From: Leucobacter ruminantium
Lineage (GTDB): Bacteria; Actinomycetota; Actinomycetes; Actinomycetales; Microbacteriaceae
Length of the DNA stretch: 64,000 nt
Direction: 5' to 3'
NCBI RefSeq assembly: GCF_017565705.1
Contig: NZ_JAGDYL010000019.1
Location: 1-64,000 of the forward strand
Part shown: one piece after another, positions 42,029 through 51,015 of the stretch
Position numbering within the stretch: position 1 is the first letter of the stretch
Layout: each line of letters opens with the position of its first letter
Notes under the pieces: model-generated
What the model was told of the DNA's origin: nothing
The model's database searches: none
The model's input: only the letters and a program-made list of their open reading frames with translations
Made by a program: the position numbers and the translations under genes

Positions 42029-42441
42029 GGCTTCTCCTTGCGAGGGTTGAGGGTCTGCTCGATGTCGGTGACGCGCTCAGACAGTTCGCTGTCGCCGTCC
42101 TCCATGAGCTTCTGCAGACCGGCGATCTGCTCAGACTGGGTGTCGAGCTTCGCCGACTGATCGGCTAGCTCTTCGGCCTGCCGGATCTGCTCAGCCTCCA
42201 CACGGCGTAGCGCGTCGTTCATGGAGGTTCCGGTGTTGGGGCGCACCTCGTGGTGGATCTCGTCGAGGAGGCGCATCTTCGCGGGCAGATCCGCAAGCGC
42301 GTCGATCGTCGCGACGAACCGGCGCACGAGCGGCCATACTTTCACGATGAGGATGATGAGCGCGACGACCGCGCCCACCAGGAGCACAAGCTGAACTGCC
42401 GTGAGATCGCCGAGCAGTCGCGCGAGCTGATCTTCTGTCAT
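42025..42441 (-). CDS. DUF2746-like phage protein with membrane anchor and coiled coil
   Basis: This 138-residue protein has one N-terminal membrane helix (about 15-36). A long charged helical region follows, with heptad-like spacing (about 70-130; AELADQSAKLDTQSEQIAGLQ). Similar proteins (DUF2746) are found in lysis regions of actinobacterial phages. The ATG overlaps the stop of the tiny membrane peptide gene (ATGA). It might modulate holin timing or link lysis proteins; the family's function is unknown. Confidence 0.7.
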   Translation of the reverse strand: MTEDQLARLLGDLTAVQLVLLVGAVVALIILIVKVWPLVRRFVATIDALADLPAKMRLLDEIHHEVRPNTGTSMNDALRRVEAEQIRQAEELADQSAKLDTQSEQIAGLQKLMEDGDSELSERVTDIEQTLNPRKEKP

Positions 42442-42542
42442 TCGCGCCTTCTTCCGTAGAGCAGGTGCCCGACACCGAGCACGATGCTGGCGGCGATGAG
42501 TGCGAGGCCGAGACCGCAGAGGATGATCGCGGCGGCGCTCAC
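42438..42542 (-). CDS. 34-residue single-helix membrane peptide in the lysis cassette
   Basis: The frame from GTG 42542 gives MSAAAIILCGLGLALIAASI then VLGVGHLLYGRRRE: one membrane helix and a basic tail. It overlaps the endolysin stop by GTGA and the next gene start by ATGA. This is the tight coupling seen between real phage lysis genes, so I keep it despite its size. It could be an antiholin or a small accessory holin. Confidence 0.6.
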   Translation of the reverse strand: MSAAAIILCGLGLALIAASIVLGVGHLLYGRRRE

Positions 42543-43258
42543 GAGTGGCGACGCTTCAGGTCGTCCCAGAACGACTGCACCACCTTCATGGCGTTGCCGC
42601 GCTGGGAGGCGAGCTGGTTGGCGGAGTCCTGCCCGGTGAACTCGATCCACGACCCCTTCACGCCGGGGGTGAGGATCGCGTAGCGGACGGTGCCGGAGTC
42701 GGCGCAGTAGATGTACATGGAGTCTCCTTCGATGTTGCGGCGGCGCACGAGGCTCGCCAGCTTCTGGGATGCGGTGAGGGACGGTGACCGCGACGCGTCG
42801 ACGCCACCAGTGGCGAGCGCCTTAGGGCGCAGGTAGCCGATCACGCCGGAGACGACGAGGTCGGCGATCTGAACGGCGCCCGGGTTCTGGGTGAGGCAGC
42901 GCAGCATCCGGCCGCCGTGGGTGACATCGAGCACGGTCGCGACGTGGGAGAGCGGGTACCAGGCGGATCCGTACTCCCAGAACGCCACGTCCCCAGCGCG
43001 GGGGCTGGCGTTGGCGGGGAGGATGTCGAACCAGCGGTCGAGGCCGCTCCTCGCGGCGTTGTGGTAGACGTTGCACGCCCACCCCGAATGCGGGGCTGCA
43101 CCGCCGGCGTTGGTGTACGTCGGACCCGTCGGTACGCCGAGAAAGGTGGTCGCGTAGTGGGACCACTGATCCCAGCACTGCGCACCGAAACTCCGGTCGA
43201 CGTCGATGTACCGGCCGCGCACCGATGCGATGTAGGCGGCGAGATTCGGAGTCGCCAT
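42539..43258 (-). CDS. Endolysin with CHAP domain
   Basis: This 239-residue lysis enzyme has a CHAP-type peptidase/amidase domain in its first 140 residues. The catalytic Cys28 is in GAQCWDQW, His105 in PLSHVATVL, and RAGDVAFWEYG provides the core strand. The C-terminal 70 residues contain a short DSMYIYCADSGTVRYAIL segment that may bind the cell wall. AGGAGGTGG lies just before the ATG, the best ribosome site in the late region, matching high late expression. A hairpin separates it from the tail gene upstream. Confidence 0.92.
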   Translation of the reverse strand: MATPNLAAYIASVRGRYIDVDRSFGAQCWDQWSHYATTFLGVPTGPTYTNAGGAAPHSGWACNVYHNAARSGLDRWFDILPANASPRAGDVAFWEYGSAWYPLSHVATVLDVTHGGRMLRCLTQNPGAVQIADLVVSGVIGYLRPKALATGGVDASRSPSLTASQKLASLVRRRNIEGDSMYIYCADSGTVRYAILTPGVKGSWIEFTGQDSANQLASQRGNAMKVVQSFWDDLKRRHS

Positions 43259-43284
43259 CGGCGACCACCTCCTAGAAATGAGTG

Positions 43285-43307
43285 AGCCCCGCTTACTCGG
43301 CGGGGCT
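43285..43307 (-). terminator. Hairpin between tail fibre and endolysin genes
   Basis: AGCCCCGC (43285-43292) pairs perfectly with GCGGGGCT (43300-43307). It lies in the 51-base gap between the two genes and probably lowers read-through or stabilises the 3' end. Confidence 0.6.
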
Positions 43308-43309
43308 GG

Positions 43310-45298
43310 TTAGACACGGAACTCGAAGTTCCATACGGCGCGGGCGTTCGCAGCGGGTGCGGACCACAGGATCAGGCTCCCGGCAGTGGTGATCTGCCCG
43401 AAGCCGATGAACGCGCCGCCACCCTGCGAGACCGCGCACGGCCCCTCCCACGCGCCGGCCGGGCGGAACAGCGTCGGGAGCTTCCCGAGCTCGACACCGG
43501 TTTCCAACACGGATCCTCCGTTGCGGCGGATCGCGATCGCGCCGCGCACGAACCCGTCCGTTCGGCGCTGCACCCACGACGACGTCGTGTCGAGCGTGTA
43601 CCCCGAACGCACGGTCACCGCTGACAGCAGCATCGCCACCTCGGTTGGCACCTCGTACGTGCCGATCCGGACCCGAGTTACTGCAAGGTTCGATTCGGTA
43701 CCGTCCGAATACAGCTGCCCGATGATGCCGCCTGCGAGGTTGGTGACGTTGACCGAAGCTCCCGTCATCTCGGCGCGCAGTCCCGTCTCTTGGGTGGCGA
43801 ACCGTCCGTTGAGGTAGTTGTCCTCCCCGTCGAGACGTCCCGTGCGGGCTCCGATCGTGGAGAACAGCTCGAAGCCACCCTCTTCGGTCAGCCGCCATCC
43901 CTTCTGGGGCTGCACTTTCGCGAACAGCGCCGACGTCATGCTGAGCTGGAACCACGCACGACGGATGATCTCCGGGTCGGCGATCGCGCCGTCGTTCCAG
44001 TTCGCCGGGGTGTACCCGTAGGGCAGCTCCCGCTCCTCGGCGCTCGCGGTCCACGTGCTGTCGAGCACGCCGTTGTCGTAGACACGGGCGTAGCTGCCGA
44101 TGTCGAGAAGGCGTTCTGCGCCACCTCCGGCGGCGGTGTAGGTCGCCCTCACCCGGAACCGAACATTGCCGGTGAACGTGGCATCCCACCAGTCATTGAC
44201 CTGGCCCGCACGCTTCTCGGTATCCGTCACAGCCCGGCTCCACAGCACCGCCGAGGTCGCCGCGTTAATGACCTCGATGTACAGCGATACGAGATCAAGC
44301 TGCGTCGACTGAATCGGGGTGAATCCGATGCGTGCGTTCCACCGCTCACCGGAGGCGACCGCGAACGTGCCCGAGTTCGTCAGATACGTAGTCTTCGCGG
44401 TGCCAGCCGTCGGCGTGAACCCAGGCGTCTTCCACGTCGGATCGAACTTCCCGGCACCGATGTACGGGGACGGTGCCGTCGGAAACGCGTACCAGTTATT
44501 CATGCTACGGTTGGCTGGCACCCACCCGAAGTTTGAGAACAGGATGGTGCCGGTTCCCCGGGTCCCGGTCTTCAGGTTCAGACGTGCCGTGCCGTTACCC
44601 TGATGCCACCGATTAATTGTGAGCGTGTCGGTGACTTTCCACGGGTACGACTGAGACCAGGTGATCGTATCAACATGCGTTTTCGGTGCGTCACCGAGAT
44701 GCCCCGACGCGACCCACGCTGTGTTGATGCCCGACTGGAATGTCGGATCGTTGAGGACGTTGGAGCCCGAGCCGAGCTTGTCGGACGACGCGATCACCGG
44801 GGCCTCGATATAGCCGCCGTAGAACTGCATCGCGTGGACCTCGAGGCCGTTGAGCACGCCGACTGCGAGCTTCGGCGTCGTGATCGTCCCGTCCTTGAGC
44901 TGGATCGCACCGTCCTCGCCCGGGATCAGGATCTCGTCCGCGAGGTACTGGGCGTGCACCCACTGGGTGCCGTTCCAGACGCGCACTTCGCGCGGGGTGC
45001 CCTCGACTTCCACTACCCACTCCGCGCCGACTTCCCAGCCACTCTCGGGGGGTGTGGGCTCGGTCTCGGAGTAGGTGCGGACTCGGCCGAGCACGGTGCG
45101 CTCCACGGAGGCCGCGGCCTCGAGCGCCGCATCGGCATCGGCCTGCGCCTGCACCGCGCGAGTGTGCGCCGACTCTGCGGTCTCCATCGTGAGCGCCTTC
45201 TCCGTGCCCGTCGGCCGGTTTGCCTCACGACTGCTGCGGCGCACAGCCCGAATCGCATCAGCGATCGCTTCTTCCTGTCGTCGGTACCTGACCGCCAC
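43310..45298 (-). CDS. Tail-tip / minor tail protein
   Basis: This 662-residue protein has a charged N-terminal helix (about 1-25) and an Ala-rich coiled coil (about 35-60). The segment LADEILIPGEDGAIQLKDGTITTPKL is typical of siphovirus tail-tip proteins that carry a fibre. Carbohydrate-binding-like beta regions follow (about 190-440). The C-terminal domain has LPTLFRP..., a repeated Gly pattern and FEFRV at the end, like receptor-binding heads. The GTG start at 45298 follows AGGGAGGA. It probably helps choose the host surface. Confidence 0.82.
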   Translation of the reverse strand: MAVRYRRQEEAIADAIRAVRRSSREANRPTGTEKALTMETAESAHTRAVQAQADADAALEAAASVERTVLGRVRTYSETEPTPPESGWEVGAEWVVEVEGTPREVRVWNGTQWVHAQYLADEILIPGEDGAIQLKDGTITTPKLAVGVLNGLEVHAMQFYGGYIEAPVIASSDKLGSGSNVLNDPTFQSGINTAWVASGHLGDAPKTHVDTITWSQSYPWKVTDTLTINRWHQGNGTARLNLKTGTRGTGTILFSNFGWVPANRSMNNWYAFPTAPSPYIGAGKFDPTWKTPGFTPTAGTAKTTYLTNSGTFAVASGERWNARIGFTPIQSTQLDLVSLYIEVINAATSAVLWSRAVTDTEKRAGQVNDWWDATFTGNVRFRVRATYTAAGGGAERLLDIGSYARVYDNGVLDSTWTASAEERELPYGYTPANWNDGAIADPEIIRRAWFQLSMTSALFAKVQPQKGWRLTEEGGFELFSTIGARTGRLDGEDNYLNGRFATQETGLRAEMTGASVNVTNLAGGIIGQLYSDGTESNLAVTRVRIGTYEVPTEVAMLLSAVTVRSGYTLDTTSSWVQRRTDGFVRGAIAIRRNGGSVLETGVELGKLPTLFRPAGAWEGPCAVSQGGGAFIGFGQITTAGSLILWSAPAANARAVWNFEFRV

Positions 45299-45312
45299 GC
45301 GGTCCTCCCTTC

Positions 45313-46434
45313 CTACACGAGCGTGATCTGCGCCCACCCCGGATCAGACGACTTCCGGCCTACAGAGAGGACACGCACCGGATAGTCGCCATCGGGGAGA
45401 TCCCAGTGCCTCCGAGCGGACAGCACACCCTGGTCGCCATGCCGGACGCCGTAGGCGACGTGAGCGCGCACTTCGAAGCTGATCCGATCCGGACGGCCAC
45501 CGAGAGCTCCGTCGGCCCACTTCTGCAGCGTCGATTGAACCGCCACCGTGGAGTGCGACGAATCCCACAATTCGGCCCGCGGATACCCCTGAGCGAGGGG
45601 GCCATGATCCTGCCCGCGCGCGAACATCACCGAGTCATCATCCTTGCCGCCCGAGAACACCGAGTCAGTGATGAGCGGGGTCGGGTCCGGGTCACGTTCA
45701 TATCCGCGAACATCGGGTTGTGCGCCGCCGAGGTTCCACACCCACTCCGACTGACCCGATACGATCCGGCTCGCGTCCGTACCCGTGACGAGATGTACGC
45801 TGATGCGGTCGAGCTCATCGCAGACGGTCTGAAAGTCGTACTCGACACCGTCTGACAGGTCTGCCAACTGATCGAGCGCCTCGAGCAGTTGCTTACCCTC
45901 GACTGCCTGATATCGATTCCGCTCGTGCACGCCGGCACGGTCGGGCTCGTAGACGATCGGGAGATCTCCGCCCGGCCACTTCGTGGACTCCTGCACCAGG
46001 CGCTTCATGATCGTCCCGTAGGAGAGCCCTTCGAGAGCGTGGTCGTAGGCGCCGGTCGGTTTGCGGTCGGCACCGATGAGCGGCCATCCCGGGTAGAGGC
46101 GGACTTGTCGCCACTCCAGCAGGCGCTCCCACCCCCGGCACGTCACCTTGTAGGTGTGGCGTCCGTCGGGGTCCTCCTGCGGCGCGGGCGACACGATCGG
46201 TCCCGCCGCGGCGACCCTGCGGACGCCCTCCACGGACTCGTCGATCAGGGCGATCGAGTGCCGGTCCCTGGTGAGGAGATCGCGCAGGTCCAGCGACTTC
46301 GATCGCTTCGTGTACGCCGGGACCGTGACACTCAGCTTGTCCGGTGCGAGAATCCCGGTGTCGTAGTCCCAGGCGGTCGTTTCGAGGTCGATGATGGGGT
46401 TGCCGGTGCGCGTCTCATACAGCAGGGCACGCAT
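45313..46434 (-). CDS. Siphovirus Gp37-like tail protein
   Basis: This 373-residue protein resembles the ReqiPepy6 Gp37-like family. It starts MRALLYETRTGNPIIDLETT, has a TCRGWERLLEWRQV core and QLLEALDQLADLSDGVEYDF. The family is a structural component of the tail tip, similar in part to the hub proteins of other phages. ATG 46434 overlaps the upstream stop (TGATG); a GTG three bases earlier is possible. Order and spacing place it in the baseplate cluster. Confidence 0.85.
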   Translation of the reverse strand: MRALLYETRTGNPIIDLETTAWDYDTGILAPDKLSVTVPAYTKRSKSLDLRDLLTRDRHSIALIDESVEGVRRVAAAGPIVSPAPQEDPDGRHTYKVTCRGWERLLEWRQVRLYPGWPLIGADRKPTGAYDHALEGLSYGTIMKRLVQESTKWPGGDLPIVYEPDRAGVHERNRYQAVEGKQLLEALDQLADLSDGVEYDFQTVCDELDRISVHLVTGTDASRIVSGQSEWVWNLGGAQPDVRGYERDPDPTPLITDSVFSGGKDDDSVMFARGQDHGPLAQGYPRAELWDSSHSTVAVQSTLQKWADGALGGRPDRISFEVRAHVAYGVRHGDQGVLSARRHWDLPDGDYPVRVLSVGRKSSDPGWAQITLV

Positions 46435-47225
46435 CACAGCACCGCGAGATAGCGGGTATGGAACGATAACTTGCGGTTCCCGGCGGGCGGGTTCCAGACG
46501 TAGATGCCGCCGTTCGCGCGGACCTCTCCGAACACGGGGCCGGCGGCGCCGCCCTGAGAGGCGCCGCCGACGAACTCGGTGGTCGCGGCCGGCCGGAACC
46601 CCAGCGGCATCGTCGCGATCCACAGGTTCGTTCCCATCGCGGCGGGCGAGATCAGCTCGACGTAGACGTCGACCATGCCCGACGGATCACGCTCGATGCG
46701 CGTCTGCGCCGAGACGGTCACCCCGGCAGCAACGGTCGTGATCTTCCCCTGCACGCGATCGGCGAACTGGTACTCTTTCGTCACCCGGTCCGGGAGCACC
46801 ATCCCGTCGCCCGCGTTGACGCGAACCTTCAGCACCTTCGCGAGCGTCCCAACAGGCGGCTCCACGGGGGATGCTGCCGGGGTGCCGCGCACCACCGAGA
46901 GCTCGGCTGCGATCGGATCCCAGCACACCAGATCGAGACGGGCCTGCCCCGCCGGAATGTTGCCCGTCGCGGGGAGGATATCCAGTTGCTCAGCAGCCGA
47001 TACCCCCGATAGCTGCAGCGCGCCCGCGACCTGGTGGGCGTAGATGAACGGGCCGACCTCGACCTTCCACGACGCCGGCACCGCGGTGGCAGCAGGGCCT
47101 GGGCTCATCATCCCCACCCTGGGCTGCCCGGATGCTTCCCGCACCACGAGCCCCGACAGGGCAAGGCCGACGTTCGCGGCGTCGATGTCGTCCGCGTTGC
47201 GCGGGAACGGCTTGAACGTGGTCAT
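46434..47225 (-). CDS. Tail protein with receptor-binding-like C-terminus
   Basis: This 263-residue protein lies between the distal tail protein and the Gp37-like protein. The N-terminal half (ANVGLALSGLVVREASG...) resembles baseplate-associated proteins. The last 60 residues (MPLGFRPAATTEF ... NPPAGNRKLSFHTRYLAV) have the Gly-rich beta pattern of phage receptor-binding heads and resemble the end of the 662-residue tail-tip protein. A role in adsorption is inferred. Confidence 0.7.
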   Translation of the reverse strand: MTTFKPFPRNADDIDAANVGLALSGLVVREASGQPRVGMMSPGPAATAVPASWKVEVGPFIYAHQVAGALQLSGVSAAEQLDILPATGNIPAGQARLDLVCWDPIAAELSVVRGTPAASPVEPPVGTLAKVLKVRVNAGDGMVLPDRVTKEYQFADRVQGKITTVAAGVTVSAQTRIERDPSGMVDVYVELISPAAMGTNLWIATMPLGFRPAATTEFVGGASQGGAAGPVFGEVRANGGIYVWNPPAGNRKLSFHTRYLAVL

Positions 47226-47226
47226 C

Positions 47227-48060
47227 TCACCACACCCCAATCTGATATTCGACGGTCATCACCAGATCCGGCGATGGCCCAGATGCCACGAAGAAGAACT
47301 CCGCCGTCCCGCCGGCAGGGATCTCGTGCCAGTCACGGCGCACCGCATAGCGAGTCACGTCAGCCCCGTTCAGCCAGACGCGCCGATCCCTGTTGTCGAT
47401 CACGAGTTCCCCGCTGAACGAGCCGACTTCGACACGGCGCGGGCCACCATGCACGACGAGCGCCGATGCAGCACCCACCACCCGCACCACAGGGAAGACA
47501 GGAGCAGTGCCCTCGTTCACGATCAGCACTGACGGCTGGATCGACGTCCCGAAGTTCCACGGGAACGCCTTTGGGAGACGGAGCCCGCCCTCGCGCACCG
47601 GGAGCCCAACAGGCCCCAGAGCCACGGGATCCCGGTATCGGATCGGATCCGGCGCGATCAGGTCCAACGCGAACGGCACCCGCGGCCGATTCCATGCCTC
47701 CGCGGGTGTGGCCATCTCCACCTCGACCATCCGTGTCCACTCACCCGTGGAATCGCAGACGCGCAGTTCGACCGTCCGCCCACCGATGGCAGCCTCGAGC
47801 TCATCGAGCATGAGCGCCGCATCGTAGGCGGTCGCCCCGATAGCGGCTCCGCGCAGCTCCATCGAGCGGCCCTCGCGGAGCACAACCTCGCGAGCGTAAT
47901 CTCCGTTTCCGTCCGGAATCGCGTCACTCTCACCCCGCGCGCCGGGCAGGCCGCGCCACCCAATCAGGCGCGACAACATCAGTCCCGAGAACGGGTCCGG
48001 CCCGGCGGGGGCGCCATGCAGACGCACCCCGCCGAGCTCAGCCCAGCTATATAGCTCCAA
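47227..48060 (-). CDS. Distal tail (Dit-like) protein
   Basis: This 277-residue protein follows the tape-measure gene, the usual position of the distal tail protein that joins tube and tip. The core LLSRLIGWRGLPGARGES...YAREVVLREGRSMELRG and a later PDPIRYRD are family-like. TTG 48060 has GAGGAG at 48065-48070 and overlaps the tape-measure stop; upstream starts would extend deep into that gene. It probably forms the hexameric hub. Confidence 0.82.
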   Translation of the reverse strand: MELYSWAELGGVRLHGAPAGPDPFSGLMLSRLIGWRGLPGARGESDAIPDGNGDYAREVVLREGRSMELRGAAIGATAYDAALMLDELEAAIGGRTVELRVCDSTGEWTRMVEVEMATPAEAWNRPRVPFALDLIAPDPIRYRDPVALGPVGLPVREGGLRLPKAFPWNFGTSIQPSVLIVNEGTAPVFPVVRVVGAASALVVHGGPRRVEVGSFSGELVIDNRDRRVWLNGADVTRYAVRRDWHEIPAGGTAEFFFVASGPSPDLVMTVEYQIGVW

Positions 48061-50578
48061 GGATCTCCTCCACTCCTCGACCGATCGCACGTCCGACGCG
48101 GCGCGGATCCCGCTCGAGCATCTTCACCGCGACGGGCGCCTGCACCGTCACACCCCCGAGGCCAGCCGCTCCGCCGCCGCGCTTGGCGCTCACTGCGTCG
48201 AACGTGACGTCCATGGCAGCGGCAACTCTCGCGCGAAGTGCTCGCTCCTGGCCACTGGGGAACGCGCTGACTACTTGATCTGCGAGGCGCTCGCTCGACG
48301 CTCCTACCTTCGTACGCTGGCTGTCCAGCCCGAGGACGAGGCCTTCGCCGGTCCACACGCCGAGCTGTCGGAACACCTTCGACGGGGAAGCGATCCCGAG
48401 GAACGACTTCACCCTGTCGACCATGGAGCTACCGAGATTCTCGACAGCACGTATCGCGCTCGACACCATCTCGTTCACACCGTTGATGAGACCTTGAACG
48501 ATATCCCGGCCAACGGAGTACAGCCACGAGCCTGCACCGCTCAGAGCGGAGAGGATTTGACCGGGCAGACCAGCTACGAAACTCACTGCCGTGTTGACAC
48601 CTGACTGGAAGGCGCCGGCGACGCTCTGCCAGATCGACCGCGCGGCACCGAGAAATTGGTCGAGCCCCTGACGCGCCAGATCCATGTTGCCCGTGATCAG
48701 GCCAACGATGAACTGCAGCGCGCCGCCGAGCGCGAGGCCGATCTGCGCCCAGATATCCGCGAAGAACTGGCGAACGGACTCGAGCCCGAGTTGCACCTCG
48801 ACCCACTTCTCCGACAGCCACGCGACCACCGGGCCGACCGTTTCCGTGACCACAGCCGAGAAATCGTTGAACCAGATGATCAGGTTCGAGATCGCGTCGA
48901 GCACTGACCCCGACGATCCGGAGATCCCGGCCAGCTCCTCCGCGGTTTCGGAGAGCGTGGAGTCGCCGGACAGCCACCCCAGCAGGGCCCCGACCTGCTC
49001 GCCCCACACGCCCCACGCGTCCGCCACGTCCATGAGAAACGGGGTGATCGTCTCGAGCGCGTCGACGATGATCGGGAGCACGTCGGTGCCCATCTCGATC
49101 AGTTTCGGCAGATTCTCCGCGACAGCATTCGCAAGCTCGATCAGGGACGGTGCGGCCTCCTTCACCGCATCGCCGAGTTCAGGACCGACCTGGTCGATAA
49201 CCTCGTTCAGTACGGGCACGAGCTCGTCGTTCGCGATCTTCGCGAGCTCCGTCAGTGTCGGCATGAGCGACGTGCCGAGCTTCGCCTGCGCGTTCTCCCA
49301 CTCTGCGGTGAGGCGCTGCTGCTGACCTGCGAGCGTGTCCGACTCGCGGGCGAAAGTGCCAGAGGCGTCCGCGGTTTGCTCGTAGATCATCGCGAGCGTC
49401 TCGTTGGCCTCGGCCGCCTTTAGTGCGTCGCCCTCAAGCTCGCTCAGGCCCTTCGCAGCGAGACGAGCGTTGATGTCCGCCTGCTTGATCGAGACGCCGT
49501 AGCGCTCGATTGGGTCTCGCTCCCCGCGCAGCGCTGACGACAGGGCGTCGACAGCATCAGAGGTTGGTCCTCCGAACTGGGCGGAGAGGTCAGCACCGAG
49601 CGAGATGAGATTGCCGGTCTGCGCGACGACGTCGGACATGGGGAGACCCATGTTCTTGAGCTGCGCCCCGACGACAGTCGCGAACTCCTGGTACTTGACC
49701 TGCGAGAGGCCCACCGACTGGGCCGACTCGGCCGACCACGCCTTGATGGTCTCCGCGTTCTCCTTGAAGATCGCGTCGACGGCGCCCATCGACTGCTCAA
49801 GACTCGACGCGGCGCTGACCGACTCCTGAACATAGGAGATGACCGAAGAGACAGCCGTGTCGATGACGTTGCTGATCATCGACCCGATACCGAGCGCCGC
49901 AACGGCGGCAAGGATCGCGGGGGCGGCCTTACCGATTCCGGCAGCGATGCCACCCGAGAACTTCTTACCCCCGGAATCGCCGACAGAGCCGAGTTCAGTC
50001 CCTGCCCGGTCCGCAGATCGGGTGAGGTCTCCGAAGCCGCCCTGCGCGTCGTTGGCGGCGTTCTCGACCTGCTTCAACTCGCGCTCTGCCTTGTCGGTCG
50101 CTTCCGCGAGCCGATCCTGTGCAGAGCTGAGCTTGTCCGTTGCGGACTTCGTGTCCTCCTGCCTGGCCGCGAGAGTGCGCTGCGCCGCCTGCAGCCGCTC
50201 CTCGGCACGAACCACCTGCGACGAGTCGGCCGCGTACTTCTTGCGGGTCTCCGCGAGCTGCGCCTCCGCAACACGCACCTTGCCGGCCGCGTCCTGCTCC
50301 TTGAGGCGCGCCTGCGACACCTCGCGGGCAGCCTTCGCGACATCCGAGCGCATGCTCTTCGTGAGCTGCTCGACCGTCTTCTTCGTCTCCCCGCCGAATG
50401 CGGAGTGAAAGCCCTTGCCCGAGTCAGTGCCGGCCTTGGTGCCGGCCGACGCGAACCCCTTCTCAAAGGCGCCCTTGGCCTCCTTCGTGGCGGAATCCAC
50501 CTCGGAGGTGACCGCGCGTCGGAACCCCTTGATCGTGGGGACGATTGCGACTTCGCCAACACCGACCTGAGTAGCCAT
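48047..50578 (-). CDS. Tape-measure protein
   Basis: This 843-residue protein sets tail length and is probably injected with the DNA. It starts with TQVGVGEVAIVPTIKGFRRAV, then a long charged coiled coil (about 60-200). Membrane-like segments follow (about 210-250 and 610-680), and WQSVAGAFQSGVNTAVSFVAGLPGQI-type repeats typical of tape measures lie near 660-720. The tail assembly chaperone genes precede it and the distal tail gene follows. The length predicts a tail of roughly 120 nm by the usual 1.5 angstrom per residue rule, which is only a guide. Confidence 0.95.
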   Translation of the reverse strand: MATQVGVGEVAIVPTIKGFRRAVTSEVDSATKEAKGAFEKGFASAGTKAGTDSGKGFHSAFGGETKKTVEQLTKSMRSDVAKAAREVSQARLKEQDAAGKVRVAEAQLAETRKKYAADSSQVVRAEERLQAAQRTLAARQEDTKSATDKLSSAQDRLAEATDKAERELKQVENAANDAQGGFGDLTRSADRAGTELGSVGDSGGKKFSGGIAAGIGKAAPAILAAVAALGIGSMISNVIDTAVSSVISYVQESVSAASSLEQSMGAVDAIFKENAETIKAWSAESAQSVGLSQVKYQEFATVVGAQLKNMGLPMSDVVAQTGNLISLGADLSAQFGGPTSDAVDALSSALRGERDPIERYGVSIKQADINARLAAKGLSELEGDALKAAEANETLAMIYEQTADASGTFARESDTLAGQQQRLTAEWENAQAKLGTSLMPTLTELAKIANDELVPVLNEVIDQVGPELGDAVKEAAPSLIELANAVAENLPKLIEMGTDVLPIIVDALETITPFLMDVADAWGVWGEQVGALLGWLSGDSTLSETAEELAGISGSSGSVLDAISNLIIWFNDFSAVVTETVGPVVAWLSEKWVEVQLGLESVRQFFADIWAQIGLALGGALQFIVGLITGNMDLARQGLDQFLGAARSIWQSVAGAFQSGVNTAVSFVAGLPGQILSALSGAGSWLYSVGRDIVQGLINGVNEMVSSAIRAVENLGSSMVDRVKSFLGIASPSKVFRQLGVWTGEGLVLGLDSQRTKVGASSERLADQVVSAFPSGQERALRARVAAAMDVTFDAVSAKRGGGAAGLGGVTVQAPVAVKMLERDPRRVGRAIGRGVEEILGAI

Positions 50579-50592
50579 CGCGCGGTCTCCTC

Positions 50593-51015
50593 TCAGTCGT
50601 CGAGTGGGAACGGGGCGGTCGCGCGCGCATACTCGACGAGGTCGTCGCGCTCCTCTGGGGTCACGTCAGCGTTGGCGGCCTCGCGCTCCGGGAACGGGCC
50701 CGGCAGTTCGACGGCGTCAACGCCTTCCGGGCGATAGAGATTGATCACGCGCTGGGCGTGCAAGATCGACGCGATCTCCCCGTAGGTGGTCGGGGCGGAC
50801 ATGCCGTGGAGCGCTGACCAGTAGTGCGAACCCGGATGGTTGCCGAGCTCGTCGATCAGGTCGATTGCCTCCGGCCAGGGGATGCCTTCCCCGATGGAGG
50901 AGAGGGGCACCCCGAACTCGTGCCGGAAATCGAATGTGAGCTCGGCGCGATAGGTCTTTACCGTCGCGGCGAGCGACGCAATTTTCCCAGCGACACCTGT
51001 GTGCGCTGCTTCCAC
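50593..51015 (-). CDS. Tail assembly chaperone, T part (made by -1 frameshift)
   Basis: This frame overlaps the end of the upstream gene and holds no good start of its own. A slippery heptamer in the upstream gene (50988-50982) would move ribosomes into it, continuing as KIASLAATVKTYRAEL and ending APFPLDD. The fused protein would be about 261 residues. In siphoviruses the G and GT chaperones bind the tape measure before tail polymerisation. The GTG at 51015 only marks the start of the open frame. Confidence 0.85.
   Translation of the reverse strand: MEAAHTGVAGKIASLAATVKTYRAELTFDFRHEFGVPLSSIGEGIPWPEAIDLIDELGNHPGSHYWSALHGMSAPTTYGEIASILHAQRVINLYRPEGVDAVELPGPFPEREAANADVTPEERDDLVEYARATAPFPLDD

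Noticed and set aside
50593-51015. Second tail chaperone frame as an independent gene
   Set aside because: It has no ribosome site, and the in-frame slippery heptamer explains its translation.
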